Part shown: positions 8,945-19,300 of the stretch, one piece after another | How positions within the stretch are numbered: position 1 is the stretch's first letter | How the letters are laid out: each line of letters starts with the position of its first letter | Assembly: GCA_910584545.1 (NCBI GenBank) | Contig: CAJUBC010000006.1 | Location: 1 to 64,000, forward strand | DNA length: 64,000 nt | Reading direction: 5' to 3' | Source of the DNA: an uncultured Muribaculaceae bacterium | GTDB lineage: Bacteria; Bacteroidota; Bacteroidia; Bacteroidales; Muribaculaceae | Notes under the pieces: model-generated | The model's input: the letters and a program-made list of their open reading frames with translations, nothing else | Database searches by the model: none | Told to the model about the DNA's origin: nothing | Program-made: the position numbers and the translations under genes

Positions 8945-10384
8945 ATGAAGAAGCAAATTTTCGCGGCCCTTGCCGCAGCGGCCATCGCTTTTCCCGGTGG
9001 CGCGGCGTCCGGAAGCGTGGGCGCGCTAAACATCACGGACATCGACATAGCCCGCAACCGCAATGACATAACGCTTTCCATGAACGTGAACCAACGCGGT
9101 TACAGGCTTTCCTCCAACACTCGCTGGGAGGTGACTCCGGTCATTATCTCCGCCGATTCCGCGCATTCCGTCTCCCTGCGACCGTTCGAGGTGGCGGGAA
9201 AGAACGCATGGTACTATGAGCAGCGTCTCGGACGCGCCGACAAGCTCACTCTGTTGCGCTCAGGCAAAAAGAAAGTCTACGATTATTCCGATGCCGTTCC
9301 CTATCAGGACTGGATGGAGCATTCGAATGTGTATTTCAACGTGGAGCGTGTCTCCTGCTGCGGTGACCGTCCCGTGGCCGGCCCCGAGTCGGAGCCGGTG
9401 GCAAGACTCAATTTCACGCCGCCGGAGTATCAGACCACGTTCACGTATGTAGTGCCCGTTAAGGAGGAGGTGAAGCAGCGCACTCTCAGCGGCCGCGCCT
9501 ACGTCAACTTCCGCGTGAACAAGACGGATATCGTGCCTGAATACATGAACAATACCGTCGAGCTACGCAAGATCCTCAACTCCATCGATTCGGTGCGTCT
9601 TAACAAGGATGCAACCGTCGATACCATCCGACTCACCGGCTACGCCTCTCCTGAAGGCCCGTACAAGAACAATGTCCGTCTCGCAGAGGGCCGTACGGAA
9701 GCTGTGCGTGATTATGTGAAGCAGCTCTACGATTTCCCGGCGAGGGTATATTTCACGAATTCCGTGCCGGAGGACTGGGACGGACTACGCGAATATGTGG
9801 CCAAGAGCAATCTCGCGGACCGGGACGCCATCCTCGCCTTCATCGACGAGCGGACGCCTATCGAGGACCGCAACGACCGGCTTCGCGCACTCTTCCCGCA
9901 AAGCTATCGCTTCCTGCTGGAGAATGAATATCCATGGCTCCGTCATACTGACTACTACATCCACTACACCATACGCCAGTACACCACGGTAGATGAGATT
10001 CTGACGGCGATGGAAAGGACTCCGAGTAATCTGAGCCTCAACGAGTTCTTTACCGCGGCCAAGTCATTCCCCGAGGGGAGCAAGGAATTCTGCGACATTC
10101 TTGAGAAGGCTGTGCTCTATTATCCTCACGATGTGCGGGCCAACCTCAACGCAGCCAACGCCGCGCTGAGCAAGGGAGCGTATCACCGCGCCGGCATCTA
10201 TCTCGACAAGGCCGGAGACAGCGGCGAGGCCGAATACATGAGAGGAGTGCTCGCAGCCCTCGAGAAGGACTACGACAAGGCTCTGCTCCATTTCGGCAAA
10301 GCAGGCGACTCCGGCAAGGTCCGTGCCGCTATCCTGCAGGTGGAGCAGCTCCGCAACGCCGAGCCGGTAGAATACTTGCAGTAG
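8945..10384 (+). CDS. DUF3868 protein with OmpA-like domain
   Basis: 479 residues with a signal peptide. Residues to about 170 form the DUF3868 domain (ALNITDIDIARNRNDITLSM; RGYRLSSNTRWEVTPVI; a Cys-Cys pair in ERVSCCGDR). From about 180 to 290 there is an OmpA-like domain (YVNFRVNKTDIVPEYMNN; IDTIRLTGYASPEGPY; NVRLAEGRTEAVRDYV), which in the OmpA family binds peptidoglycan. The C-terminal 150 residues look like helical TPR-type repeats (ANLNAANAALSKGAYHRAG). It is the standard partner of DUF3575; together they probably tie a fimbrial export or anchoring unit to the cell wall (inference). Confidence 0.83.
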   Translation: MKKQIFAALAAAAIAFPGGAASGSVGALNITDIDIARNRNDITLSMNVNQRGYRLSSNTRWEVTPVIISADSAHSVSLRPFEVAGKNAWYYEQRLGRADKLTLLRSGKKKVYDYSDAVPYQDWMEHSNVYFNVERVSCCGDRPVAGPESEPVARLNFTPPEYQTTFTYVVPVKEEVKQRTLSGRAYVNFRVNKTDIVPEYMNNTVELRKILNSIDSVRLNKDATVDTIRLTGYASPEGPYKNNVRLAEGRTEAVRDYVKQLYDFPARVYFTNSVPEDWDGLREYVAKSNLADRDAILAFIDERTPIEDRNDRLRALFPQSYRFLLENEYPWLRHTDYYIHYTIRQYTTVDEILTAMERTPSNLSLNEFFTAAKSFPEGSKEFCDILEKAVLYYPHDVRANLNAANAALSKGAYHRAGIYLDKAGDSGEAEYMRGVLAALEKDYDKALLHFGKAGDSGKVRAAILQVEQLRNAEPVEYLQ

Positions 10385-10396
10385 CCCGAGAAACCC

Positions 10397-10475
10397 GAGA
10401 TTCTCGAGATCCTCGAGCTTCACGAGAATCTCAATTAACCCCGAAAATCCCGATTAATCCCGAAAACCCCGAACG
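10397..10475 (+). repeat. Hairpin and CCCGAAAA-type short repeats before the TetR gene
   Basis: A perfect 10-bp stem pairs GAGATTCTCG (10397-10406) with CGAGAATCTC (10423-10432) around a 16-base loop. It is followed by near-repeats of an ATTAATCCCGAAAA-like unit (10434-10473) up to the ATG at 10476. The stem has no T-run, so it is at best a weak terminator of the DUF3868 gene. The purpose of the short repeats is not known. Confidence 0.5.
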
Positions 10476-11060
10476 ATGGTAAAGAAAACCCGCGACAGAT
10501 TCATAGAGGTAGCCCGCTCCCTTTTCGCCAGAAAGGGAGTGGAGAACACCACCATGAACGATATCGCCGCAGCCTCCGACAAGGGACGGCGCACCATCTA
10601 CACTTATTTCAAGAGCAAGAGGGAGATTTTCAACGCGGTGATAGAGACCGAGACCGACGACCTGCTGCGCAACCTGCGCATCATCGTGGCCAAACCGATC
10701 TCTCCCGAGAAGAAGCTGTGCGAATACGTCGGCACACGGCTCGACACCATGCGCGAGATCGTGAGCCGCAACGGCTCGCTACGCGCAGGTTTTTTCCGCG
10801 ATGTCAGGAAAGTGGACCGTGCGCGCAACCTCATCTCCAAGAAGGAGATCGTGTTCCTCATGAGGATTCTTTCGGAGGGTGTGGAGAGCGGAGACTTCGA
10901 CATACCTGACATCAAGGAGTGGGCCATTCTGATCACCAACTCCATCAACGGAATGGATGTGCCTTACATCCGCGACTCTCTCTCCGAGTACGGAGTGGAT
11001 AAGGAAAAGATAAAAACCATGCTCGCCGATCTGATACTTAACGGCATCAAGGTGCGGTGA
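10476..11060 (+). CDS. TetR/AcrR-family transcriptional regulator
   Basis: 194 residues. The N-terminal helix-turn-helix is clear: RDRFIEVARSLFARKGVENTTMNDIAAASDKGRRTIYTYFKSKREIFNAV, with the TetR pattern T-x-x-D-I-A-x-x-x-x-x-x-x-x-x-x-Y-x-Y-F. The rest is an all-helical ligand and dimer domain without recognisable ligand residues. It sits 23 bases upstream of fabG and ends in the same transcript direction as fabG, ispD and recG. TetR-type regulators next to fabG-like genes often control lipid genes, so it may sense an acyl compound (inference). No obvious dyad operator was found in the 90 bases before it except the hairpin at 10397-10432. Confidence 0.85.
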   Translation: MVKKTRDRFIEVARSLFARKGVENTTMNDIAAASDKGRRTIYTYFKSKREIFNAVIETETDDLLRNLRIIVAKPISPEKKLCEYVGTRLDTMREIVSRNGSLRAGFFRDVRKVDRARNLISKKEIVFLMRILSEGVESGDFDIPDIKEWAILITNSINGMDVPYIRDSLSEYGVDKEKIKTMLADLILNGIKVR

Positions 11061-11083
11061 GCATCAAAACAAAATATAAGATA

Positions 11084-11830
11084 ATGAAATTACTTGAAGG
11101 AAAAGTGGCCGTCATCACAGGCGCGGCCCGTGGAATAGGAAAGGAAATTGCACTGAAATTCGCGTCGGAAGGCGCCGACATAGCTTTTACCGACCTCGTG
11201 ATCGACGAGAATGGCAAGATGACAGAGGAGGAAATCGCCGCCCTCGGCGTACGCTGTAAGGGTTATCCTTCGGATGCCTCGGATTTCTCCGCCACAGAAG
11301 CCGTGGTAGAGGAGATAAAGAAGGACTTCGGTCGCATCGACATCCTGGTCAACAACGCCGGTATCACAATGGATGGACTTATGCTCCGCATGACCGAGAA
11401 GCAGTGGGACAAGGTTATCGCCGTCAACCTTAAGTCTGCATTCAACTATATCCACGCAGTGCTCCCCATCATGATGCGCCAGAAATCCGGCTCCATCATC
11501 AACATGGCTTCTGTCGTAGGCGTTCACGGCAACGCCGGTCAGGCCAACTACGCGGCCTCTAAGGCCGGTCTGATCGCTCTCGCGAAGAGCATCGCCCAGG
11601 AGGTGGGTTCTCGTGGTATCCGCGCCAATGCCATCGCTCCCGGATTCATCGAGACTGCTATGACGGCAGCCCTTCCCGACGAGGTCCGTGCCGACTGGAC
11701 AAGGAAGATTCCGCTTCGCCGCGGCGGCAAGGTGGAGGACATCGCCAATGTGGCCACCTTCCTCGCCTCCGACATGTCGGGATATGTCACCGGCCAGGTC
11801 ATTCAGGTCGACGGCGGCATGAATATGTGA
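11084..11830 (+). CDS. fabG: 3-oxoacyl-ACP reductase FabG
   Basis: 248-residue short-chain dehydrogenase. Start at ATG 11084 is preferred over an upstream in-frame GTG (11057) that overlaps the TetR stop; it gives the normal FabG start MKLLEGKVAVITGAARGIG. Visible motifs: the TGxxxGIG nucleotide-binding loop near residues 12-18, NNAG, and the catalytic Ser143, Tyr156 and Lys160 (YAASK), with the FabG C-terminus GYVTGQVIQVDGGMNM. Known role: NADPH-dependent reduction of 3-oxoacyl-ACP in type II fatty acid elongation, cytosol. It lies between a TetR gene and ispD, only 5 bases from the latter, pointing to one operon. Confidence 0.92.
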   Translation: MKLLEGKVAVITGAARGIGKEIALKFASEGADIAFTDLVIDENGKMTEEEIAALGVRCKGYPSDASDFSATEAVVEEIKKDFGRIDILVNNAGITMDGLMLRMTEKQWDKVIAVNLKSAFNYIHAVLPIMMRQKSGSIINMASVVGVHGNAGQANYAASKAGLIALAKSIAQEVGSRGIRANAIAPGFIETAMTAALPDEVRADWTRKIPLRRGGKVEDIANVATFLASDMSGYVTGQVIQVDGGMNM

Positions 11831-11835
11831 TTGGA

Positions 11836-12525
11836 ATGAGGAAATACGCAGTGATAGTGGCGGGGGGCGAAGGCCGCCGCGCCGGAGGAGATTTGCCCAA
11901 GCAGTTCAGGAAACTGCTGGGCATTCCTTTGTTATGGTGGTCGGTCAGGGCATTCCACCGCGAGGATCCGGCTACAGAGATATCCATAGTGATTCACCCC
12001 GGATTTTTCTACGATTGGGACCTGCTCTACGCCGGGCTGCCGGAGGAGGACCGCCGCATTCCCGTAAGGATAGTCTGCGGAGGTGCCACGCGTTTTCACT
12101 CTGTCACCAACGGAGTTATGGAGATTACGGCGTCGGAAGATGCCATGGTGGCGGTCCACGACGCGGCGCGTCCTATGGTTTTCCCCGAATTGATAGCCCG
12201 CGGCTGGGAGACATGCCGCCTCGATGCCGCTGCAGTGCCGGCGGTGCCGGTGACCGATTCTCTGCGTCGCCTCGATAGTGATGGAAGCGTGGCTGTTCCC
12301 CGCTCCGAGTTCGTGGCGGTGCAGACACCTCAGGTGTTCCGGGCCGACATCCTCAAGAGGGCCTGTGCCCAGCAGGAACGCGATGACGCTCCCTTCACTG
12401 ATGACGCCTCTGCCGTCGAGGCTCTCGGAATCAAGGTCTCCCTTTTCGAGGGTGATCCCAGAAACATAAAGGTGACGCGCCCCTTCGATTTCGACATAGC
12501 CGCGCTGCTGCTCGAGGAATCATAA
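11836..12525 (+). CDS. ispD: 2-C-methyl-D-erythritol 4-phosphate cytidylyltransferase IspD
   Basis: 229 residues from ATG 11836; an in-frame GTG at 11827 overlaps the fabG stop and is less likely. The glycine-rich CTP loop is VIVAGGEGRRAGGDLPKQF (residues 6-24), matching the AAGxGxRMGxxxPKQ pattern of IspD, and VHDAARP (107-113) is the family motif for CTP binding; the end GDPRNIKVTRPFDFDIA is typical. Reaction: MEP plus CTP to CDP-ME in the non-mevalonate isoprenoid pathway. The first alanine of the loop is Val-Ala instead of Ala-Ala, a minor change. It lies between fabG and recG in a tight run. Confidence 0.93.
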   Translation: MRKYAVIVAGGEGRRAGGDLPKQFRKLLGIPLLWWSVRAFHREDPATEISIVIHPGFFYDWDLLYAGLPEEDRRIPVRIVCGGATRFHSVTNGVMEITASEDAMVAVHDAARPMVFPELIARGWETCRLDAAAVPAVPVTDSLRRLDSDGSVAVPRSEFVAVQTPQVFRADILKRACAQQERDDAPFTDDASAVEALGIKVSLFEGDPRNIKVTRPFDFDIAALLLEES

Positions 12526-12551
12526 CTGATGGTTTTCCGGAGATCGCTGAT

Positions 12552-14735
12552 TTGTTTTTCGATACCGAAATAAAGTTTCTGAAGGGAGTGGGGGAGCGCC
12601 GGGCCAAGACGCTCACCGACGAGTTCGGGTTGCGGACTTTCCGTGACCTCGCTTTCATGTTCCCCTACAAGTATGTGGACCGCAGTCGTTTCTATGATAT
12701 CGCGGAACTATCCGGCGATATGCCTATGGTCCAGATCCGCGGCAGCTTCATCAGCTTTTCCGAGGAGGGAGAGGGGGCGCGGAAGCGGCTTGTTGGCATC
12801 TTCACCGATGGCCGGAAGATGATGCAGACAGTATGGTTCTCGAAAATCACGGCAATCCGTGGACTTTACCATCCCGGTGTGGAGTATGTTATTTTCGGCA
12901 AGCCGTCGCTTTTCCGCAACGTATGGTCCATGGCGCATCCGGAGGTGTCGAAGTTCAATCCGGAGAATCCTCCGTCCGGTTTCCGGGGAATCTACTCATT
13001 GTCGGAAACGAGCCGCAAGAAGGGCTTTACGGCCCGTAGCATTAGTTCTCTGGTAGAGAATCTGCTGAAACATCCCGGTTTCCAGACAGTTCCGGAGACG
13101 CTTCCTCAGGAGGTCGTATCGGCCTATCGACTGATGCCGCTGAAGGAGGCCATCGCCAACCTTCACTTCCCCGAGAATCCCGAGTCGCTTCAGAAAGCGA
13201 GAGAGAGGATGAAGTTCGAGGAATTGTTTTACCTGCAGCTGCACATCCTCAGGTTTTCGCGCGAGAGAAGTCAGCGCATCCGCGGCGAGGTCTTCGCGCG
13301 GATAGGAAAGTATTTCAATGGCTTCTACAATGAAGTTCTTCCGTTCCCTCTCACCGGTGCGCAGAAGCGCGTGTTGCGCGAGATCCGGGCAGACATGCGG
13401 ACGGGGCGGCAGATGAACCGTCTGCTGCAGGGCGATGTGGGGTCCGGCAAGACCCTCGTGGCTTTCATGACTATGCTTATGGGGGCCGACAACGGCTGCC
13501 AGTCGGCCTTGATGGCTCCGACGGAGATCCTCGCCACCCAGCATTATGAGACAATCCGTGAGTGGGCCGAGCCTCTCGGTCTGAGGGTTGAGTTGCTCAC
13601 CGGAAGCACCCGTGTGCGGCAGCGACGCATTATCCATGAGGGACTTGAAAACGGAGACATAGACATCATAGTCGGTACGCATGCGTTGATAGAGGACACT
13701 GTGAAATTCAGACGTCTCGGCGTGGCGGTAATCGACGAGCAGCACCGTTTCGGCGTGGCTCAGCGCGCCCGCATGTGGCAGAAGAGCGCGATCGCGCCCC
13801 ATGTGCTCGTGATGACAGCCACTCCGATTCCACGTACGCTTGCCATGACTGTCTACGGCGACCTCGACGTGTCGGTTATCGACGAACTCCCTCCCGGACG
13901 CAAGCCTGTCACGACTCTTCTCCGCTTCGACGAGAACAGGGGAGAGGTCAACCGCCTGCTCGGCCGGGAACTTGCCACCGGAAGACAGGCCTATATCGTG
14001 TATCCGCTGATCACCGAGAATCCTAAGCTTGAACTCAAGAGCGTGGAAAATGGCCTGGAACGCATATCGGGAATTTTCCCGCAGTACAAGGTATGCATGG
14101 TCCATGGCAGGATGAAGCCCGACGTGAAGGAGGAGCAAATGCGGAGATTTATCTCCGGAGAAGCGCGCATCATGGTGGCCACCACCGTGATAGAGGTCGG
14201 AGTTAATGTACCGAACGCCTCGGTGATGGTGATAGAGAACGCCGAGCGGTTCGGCCTCTCTCAGCTCCATCAGCTCAGGGGACGCGTGGGACGAGGCTCC
14301 GACAAGAGTTACTGTGTGCTCGTCACCAAGGAGAAGACCGGAGGCGACACGCGAAAGAGGCTCGGCATAATGACTGAGACGAGCGACGGCTTCGTCATCT
14401 CCGAAGCCGACATGCGCATGCGTGGTCCCGGCGATATGGAGGGTACGCAGCAGAGCGGACTCGCATTCAGTCTTCAGGTGGCGAATCTTACTACCGACGG
14501 ACAGATTCTATCCGTCGCCCGCGAGGCTGCGGGAAGGATCCTCGACGCGCATCCGGAGCTGCTCGAGCGGGAACCTCGCCGACAGGAGGGCCAGGCATCG
14601 GAGGGCACTTCCATAGCACCCGTTACGGTGCAAAATCAAAAAAATCTTGCGCTTTCCCCCTCTGGAATCGATACATTACGCACCGAATTGCGTTATAGAT
14701 TTGCGAAGACCATTGATTGGTCGCGTATTTCTTGA
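12552..14735 (+). CDS. recG: ATP-dependent DNA helicase RecG
   Basis: 727 residues, close to the usual RecG length. The start codon is TTG at 12552; no in-frame ATG lies nearby upstream, and the protein then begins at the expected family position (TEIKFLKGVGERRAKTL, wedge domain). Helicase motifs: Walker A GDVGSGKT near residue 294, DEQHRFG near 394 (motif II), TATPIPRT (motif III), VATTVIEVGVNVPNA and QLRGRVGRG (motifs V and VI). RecG reverses stalled replication forks and processes recombination intermediates. It follows ispD by 26 bases, an arrangement common in Bacteroidales, and precedes a DEAD-box helicase by 31 bases. Confidence 0.95.
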   Translation: MFFDTEIKFLKGVGERRAKTLTDEFGLRTFRDLAFMFPYKYVDRSRFYDIAELSGDMPMVQIRGSFISFSEEGEGARKRLVGIFTDGRKMMQTVWFSKITAIRGLYHPGVEYVIFGKPSLFRNVWSMAHPEVSKFNPENPPSGFRGIYSLSETSRKKGFTARSISSLVENLLKHPGFQTVPETLPQEVVSAYRLMPLKEAIANLHFPENPESLQKARERMKFEELFYLQLHILRFSRERSQRIRGEVFARIGKYFNGFYNEVLPFPLTGAQKRVLREIRADMRTGRQMNRLLQGDVGSGKTLVAFMTMLMGADNGCQSALMAPTEILATQHYETIREWAEPLGLRVELLTGSTRVRQRRIIHEGLENGDIDIIVGTHALIEDTVKFRRLGVAVIDEQHRFGVAQRARMWQKSAIAPHVLVMTATPIPRTLAMTVYGDLDVSVIDELPPGRKPVTTLLRFDENRGEVNRLLGRELATGRQAYIVYPLITENPKLELKSVENGLERISGIFPQYKVCMVHGRMKPDVKEEQMRRFISGEARIMVATTVIEVGVNVPNASVMVIENAERFGLSQLHQLRGRVGRGSDKSYCVLVTKEKTGGDTRKRLGIMTETSDGFVISEADMRMRGPGDMEGTQQSGLAFSLQVANLTTDGQILSVAREAAGRILDAHPELLEREPRRQEGQASEGTSIAPVTVQNQKNLALSPSGIDTLRTELRYRFAKTIDWSRIS

Positions 14736-14766
14736 TGGAAAACCAAAATAACCTATAGACCCTGGT

Positions 14767-16101
14767 ATGAGAGAGAAGGAATTTTTACCCTTGGTTCGAG
14801 AGAAACTGGGGATAGAGGAATTGAATCCCATGCAGCTCAAGATGATGCAGGCTCACAGCGAGAGCCGCGACATCATCCTGCTGTCGCCCACAGGAAGCGG
14901 CAAGACGCTCGCTTTCATCCTGCCTATGCTCAAGATGCTCCGCCCCTCAACGGGGCGCGTACAGGCGGTGGTGGTGGCGCCGAGCCGCGAACTCGTCATA
15001 CAGATTGCCGGAATCGTCGGAAAAATAGCCGCCGGCATGAAGACGACACCGCTGTACGGCGGCCATAAGGTAGAGGATGAGGTCAATTCTTTGTCGGCCG
15101 GGACCGACATTATTGTCGCCACCCCGGGACGATTGCTCGACCATATCAATCGGCGCGATATCGACGTGCTTCCCACTCGGATGCTCGTGCTCGATGAATT
15201 CGACAAGAGTCTTGAACTCGGTTTCGAGAAGGAGATGAAGAAGATAGTGGCGAGGCTCAAGAACGTCAGCCGCATCATCCTCACCTCGGCCACCCGCGCC
15301 GATGTGTTGCCGGATTTCCTGAGACTCGACAACCCGCTCACCATCGACTTCCTTGAAGACAATCAGGAACTGCGCAACCGCATACGAGTGCATCGGGTTG
15401 ATTCCGACGCCAACGACAAACTCGATTCACTGCTGGTTCTTCTTCGTAATCTCACGGCGGAAGGCCATCCCGATCGCAGCATTATTTTCGTGAATCACCG
15501 TGAAAGCGCGGAGCGTGTGGCGAATTTCCTGAAGAATAACGGTTTGCCTGCTGTGCTCTATCATGGTGCCCTCGATCAGCGGGAGCGCGAACAGGCTGTG
15601 GCACGCTTCAACAGCGGCAGCAGGCCGATCCTTGTGGCAACCGACCTGGCAGCCAGAGGCCTTGATATCAAGAATGTAAGGAACATCATCCATTACCATC
15701 AGCCCCTCACTCCCGAGACATGGACGCATCGCAACGGGCGTACGGCGCGTGTTGACGCCGACGGCGACATCTTCCTGCTCGTGGGGCCGAATGAGGATAT
15801 CAAGGACTATGTCTCTTTCGATGACACCCGCTATCTTGATACGGAGAAAGCCCCCGATATGTCGGCCCCCTCTGAAACACTCTTCTTCTCGGCGGGACGG
15901 CGCGAGAAACTTTCCAAAGGCGATATCCTCGGCTTCCTTGTGAAGGAGGGTGGGCTGGAGCCGGGTCAGATAGGGGTGATCGACGTGTTCGACCACTATG
16001 CGCTCGCCGCCGTGGTGAGGGATGCGGTCAAGCAGATGATGCAGCGTATCAAGGGGAAGAAAATCAAGGGTGAGAAGCGGATGATTTCACTTCTTGACTG
16101 A
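14767..16101 (+). CDS. DEAD-box RNA helicase with DbpA-like C-terminal domain
   Basis: 444 residues. Core motifs: SPTGSGKT (residues 40-47), PSRELVIQI, TPGRLLDH, DEFD in place of DEAD (143-146), LTSAT, VATDLAARGLD and HRNGRTAR. The C-terminal 75 residues (SKGDILGFLVKEGGLEPGQIGVIDVFDHYALAAV) match the DbpA RNA-binding domain, which in E. coli recognises 23S rRNA during large-subunit assembly. A ribosome assembly or RNA remodelling role is therefore likely. The DEFD variant keeps the two catalytic acids D-E and is seen in this Bacteroidetes subfamily. It is separated from nifJ by a 214-base gap containing a new promoter. Confidence 0.88.
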   Translation: MREKEFLPLVREKLGIEELNPMQLKMMQAHSESRDIILLSPTGSGKTLAFILPMLKMLRPSTGRVQAVVVAPSRELVIQIAGIVGKIAAGMKTTPLYGGHKVEDEVNSLSAGTDIIVATPGRLLDHINRRDIDVLPTRMLVLDEFDKSLELGFEKEMKKIVARLKNVSRIILTSATRADVLPDFLRLDNPLTIDFLEDNQELRNRIRVHRVDSDANDKLDSLLVLLRNLTAEGHPDRSIIFVNHRESAERVANFLKNNGLPAVLYHGALDQREREQAVARFNSGSRPILVATDLAARGLDIKNVRNIIHYHQPLTPETWTHRNGRTARVDADGDIFLLVGPNEDIKDYVSFDDTRYLDTEKAPDMSAPSETLFFSAGRREKLSKGDILGFLVKEGGLEPGQIGVIDVFDHYALAAVVRDAVKQMMQRIKGKKIKGEKRMISLLD

Positions 16102-16173
16102 TTCCGAAGGCTCATTTAGTGATTTTCAGGTAAAAAATATCCTTATTATAGGTATTATTTGCTGAGATTTTTG

Positions 16174-16181
16174 TAATTTTG
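16174..16181 (+). promoter_or_regulatory. Candidate -7 box for the pyruvate oxidoreductase gene
   Basis: TAATTTTG fits the TAnnTTTG -7 consensus; no good TTTG lies 19-21 bases upstream. The remaining leader of about 130 bases holds a 6-bp stem, CTCTCC paired with GGAGAG (from about 16205 to 16225), but no recognisable riboswitch. The leader is unusually long for a housekeeping gene. Confidence 0.45.
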
Positions 16182-16315
16182 TACCTGAATCGGTATACTA
16201 TGTGTCTCTCCTTGATCTCGGAGAGCTTGGAAGCCGTGCGGATGCGCGGTAAAATTAGGCTAAGGTAATTAGACCAAGATAAGGAAAAATAATAACTCAA
16301 ATATTAGCGAAACAA

Positions 16316-19300
16316 ATGAGCAAAACAAAGAAATTCCTGACATGCGACGGCAATCAGGCTGCCGCGCATATCAGCTACATGTTTAGCGAGGTTGCAGCTA
16401 TTTATCCCATTACTCCGTCATCCACAATGGCGGAGTATGTCGATGACTGGTCTGCTGCCGGCAGGAAGAACATCTTCGGCGAGACAGTTCTTGTCCAGGA
16501 GATGCAGAGCGAGGCCGGTGCCGCCGGCGCTGTCCATGGCTCCCTTCAGTCCGGTGCGCTCACAACGACTTACACCGCATCGCAGGGTCTCCTGCTGATG
16601 ATCCCCAATATGTACAAGATCGCAGGTGAACTCCTTCCCTGTGTGTTCCACGTATCGGCCCGTACGCTTGCCTCCCATGCGCTGAGCATCTTCGGCGACC
16701 ATCAGGATGTGATGTCTGCCCGTCAGACCGGTTTCGCAATGTTATGCGAGGGAAGCGTGCAGGAGGTGATGGACCTCTCCGCAGTGGCTCATCTCTCGGC
16801 GATCAAGGGCCGGGTGCCGTTCATCAATTTCTTCGACGGTTTCCGTACTTCTCACGAAATCCAGAAGATCGAGGCTCTCTCCGAAGAGGACCTCGCTCCG
16901 CTCGTGGACCGCAAGGCTCTTGAGGAATTCCGGGCCGGCGCCCTCAATCCCGACAAGCCCGTTTCCCGCGGTATGGCCGAGAACCCCGACGTGTTCTTCC
17001 AGCACCGCGAGGCAAGCAATAAGTATTACGATGCTATTCCCGAAATCGTAGAGGAATATATCAAGGAGATGAACCGTCTCACAGGCCGCAACTATGGTCT
17101 CTTCGACTATTACGGCGACCCGGAGGCCGACCGCGTCATCATCGCCATGGGTTCCGTCACGGAGGCCATCAAGGAGACAATCGACTCTCTCCGCTCCAAC
17201 GGTGAGAAGGTGGGCCTCGTGGCCGTGCATCTCTACCGCCCCTTCTCCGCACGTCATTTCCTCGCAGCCGTGCCCAAGAGCGCCCGCAGAATCGCGGTGC
17301 TCGACCGCACCAAGGAGCCCGGGGCCAACGGCGAGCCTCTTTATCTCGACGTGCGCGACTGCTTCTACGGCAGGGAGAACGCCCCGCTTATCGTGGGCGG
17401 ACGCTATGGCCTCAGCTCCAAGGACACCACTCCGTCGCAGATTCTCGAGGTTTATCGCAATCTCGCCGAGAAAAATCCCAGGAACGGTTTCACCATCGGT
17501 ATCGAGGATGACGTGACCAACCTCTCGCTTCCCGTGATGCCCGAGGTGAATGTGGGCGGCAAGGGTATGTTCCAGGCCAAGTTCTATGGCCTTGGAGCCG
17601 ACGGTACGGTAGGCGCCAACAAGAACTCCGTGAAGATCATCGGCGACAACACCGATAAGTACTGCCAGGCATATTTCGCGTACGACTCGAAGAAGTCCGG
17701 CGGCTTCACCTGCTCGCACCTCCGCTTCGGCGACGAGCCTATCCGTTCCACCTATCTGGTGAACACCCCTAACTTCGTGGCATGCCATGTGCAGGCTTAT
17801 CTCCACATGTACGACGTGACACGCGGTCTCCAACCCAACGGAACTTTCCTTCTCAACACCATCTGGGAGGGCGACGAACTCGCCAGGAACCTCCCCAACA
17901 AGGTGAAGCGCTTCTTTGCTGAGAACAATATCACCGTATATTACATCAACGCCACCCGCATCGCTCAGGAAATCGGTCTCGGCAACCGTACCAATACCAT
18001 TCTCCAGAGCGCGTTCTTCCGCATCACCGAGGTGATTCCCGTCGATCTAGCCATCGAGCAGATGAAGAAGTTCATCGTGAAGAGCTACGGCAAGAAGGGT
18101 GAGAATGTGGTGAACATGAACAACCAGGCCGTGGACCGCGGCGGCGAGTATCACCGTCTCGAGGTTAAGCCCGAGTGGGCATCGCTTGCCGATGATACTC
18201 CGGCTCTGGCTCCGGCCCCCGAGTTCGTGGAGACTGTTGTACGTCCCATCAACGCTCAGGATGGCGACCTGCTTCCCGTAAGCAAGTTCACCGACCGTCC
18301 CGACGGAACATGGACTCCCGGCACAGCCGCCTACGAGAAGCGCGGTGTCGCCACATTCGTCCCTGAATGGAATCCCGAGAACTGCATCCAGTGTAACCGC
18401 TGCTCCTACGTATGTCCTCACGCTGCCATCCGTCCATTTGTGCTGACTCCCGAGGAGGCCGCCAAGGCTCCATTCGGCGAGGATCACTCTGTCCCGGCCC
18501 TCGGCAAGGATTTCGTGCCCGGCAGCCGCTTCGTCCAGCAGGTCGATGTGCTCGACTGTCTCGGTTGCGGTAACTGCGTGGATGTATGTCCCGGCAAGAA
18601 GGGCAACAAGGCCCTCTCGATGCAGCTTCTCCAGACTCAGGAGTCTCAGGACAGGAACTGGGAGTGGCTCGTCAATAATGTAACCAACAAGGCCGACAGG
18701 GTTAATGTCTCCCTTAACGTGAAGAACTCGCAGTTTGCTCAGCCCCTCTTCGAGTTCTCCGGAGCATGCTCCGGCTGCGGCGAGACCCCTTACGTGAAGC
18801 TCCTCACGCAGCTTTTCGGCGACCGTGAGATCGTAGCCAACGCTACCGGATGTTCCTCCATCTACTCCGGTTCGGTGCCCAGCACTCCATACACCGTCAA
18901 CGAGAAGGGTCACGGTCCGGCATGGGCCAACTCCCTCTTCGAGGACTTCTGCGAGTATGGACTCGGAATGTACATCGGTTATGAGAAACTGCGCGAGCGC
19001 GTGAAGGAAGCCGCCATCAACCTCTCCACTTCCGGCGAAGCCCCCGAGGCTACACGCGAGGCAGCGCGGCGCTGGCTCGACGGACGCAACGACGGTCCCG
19101 TTTCCCGCGTTACCGGCGAGGCTCTCGTAGAGGCCTGTCGCGAAGGAGCGGAGAAGGGATGCCCCGACTGCCGCACTGTCGTTGACCTCTCGCATTACCT
19201 CACAAAACGCAGCCAGTGGATCATCGGCGGCGACGGCGCAAGCTACGACATAGGCTTCGGCGGTCTCGACCATGTGATCGCTTCCGGAAAGAACGTCAAT

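Noticed and set aside
10434..10475. Short CCCGAAAA-type repeats as a CRISPR or origin
   Set aside because: Too short and irregular, no spacers, no dnaA-box cluster.
16182..16315. Known riboswitch before the pyruvate oxidoreductase
   Set aside because: The bases do not fit TPP, cobalamin, SAM or other class patterns that I can recognise.
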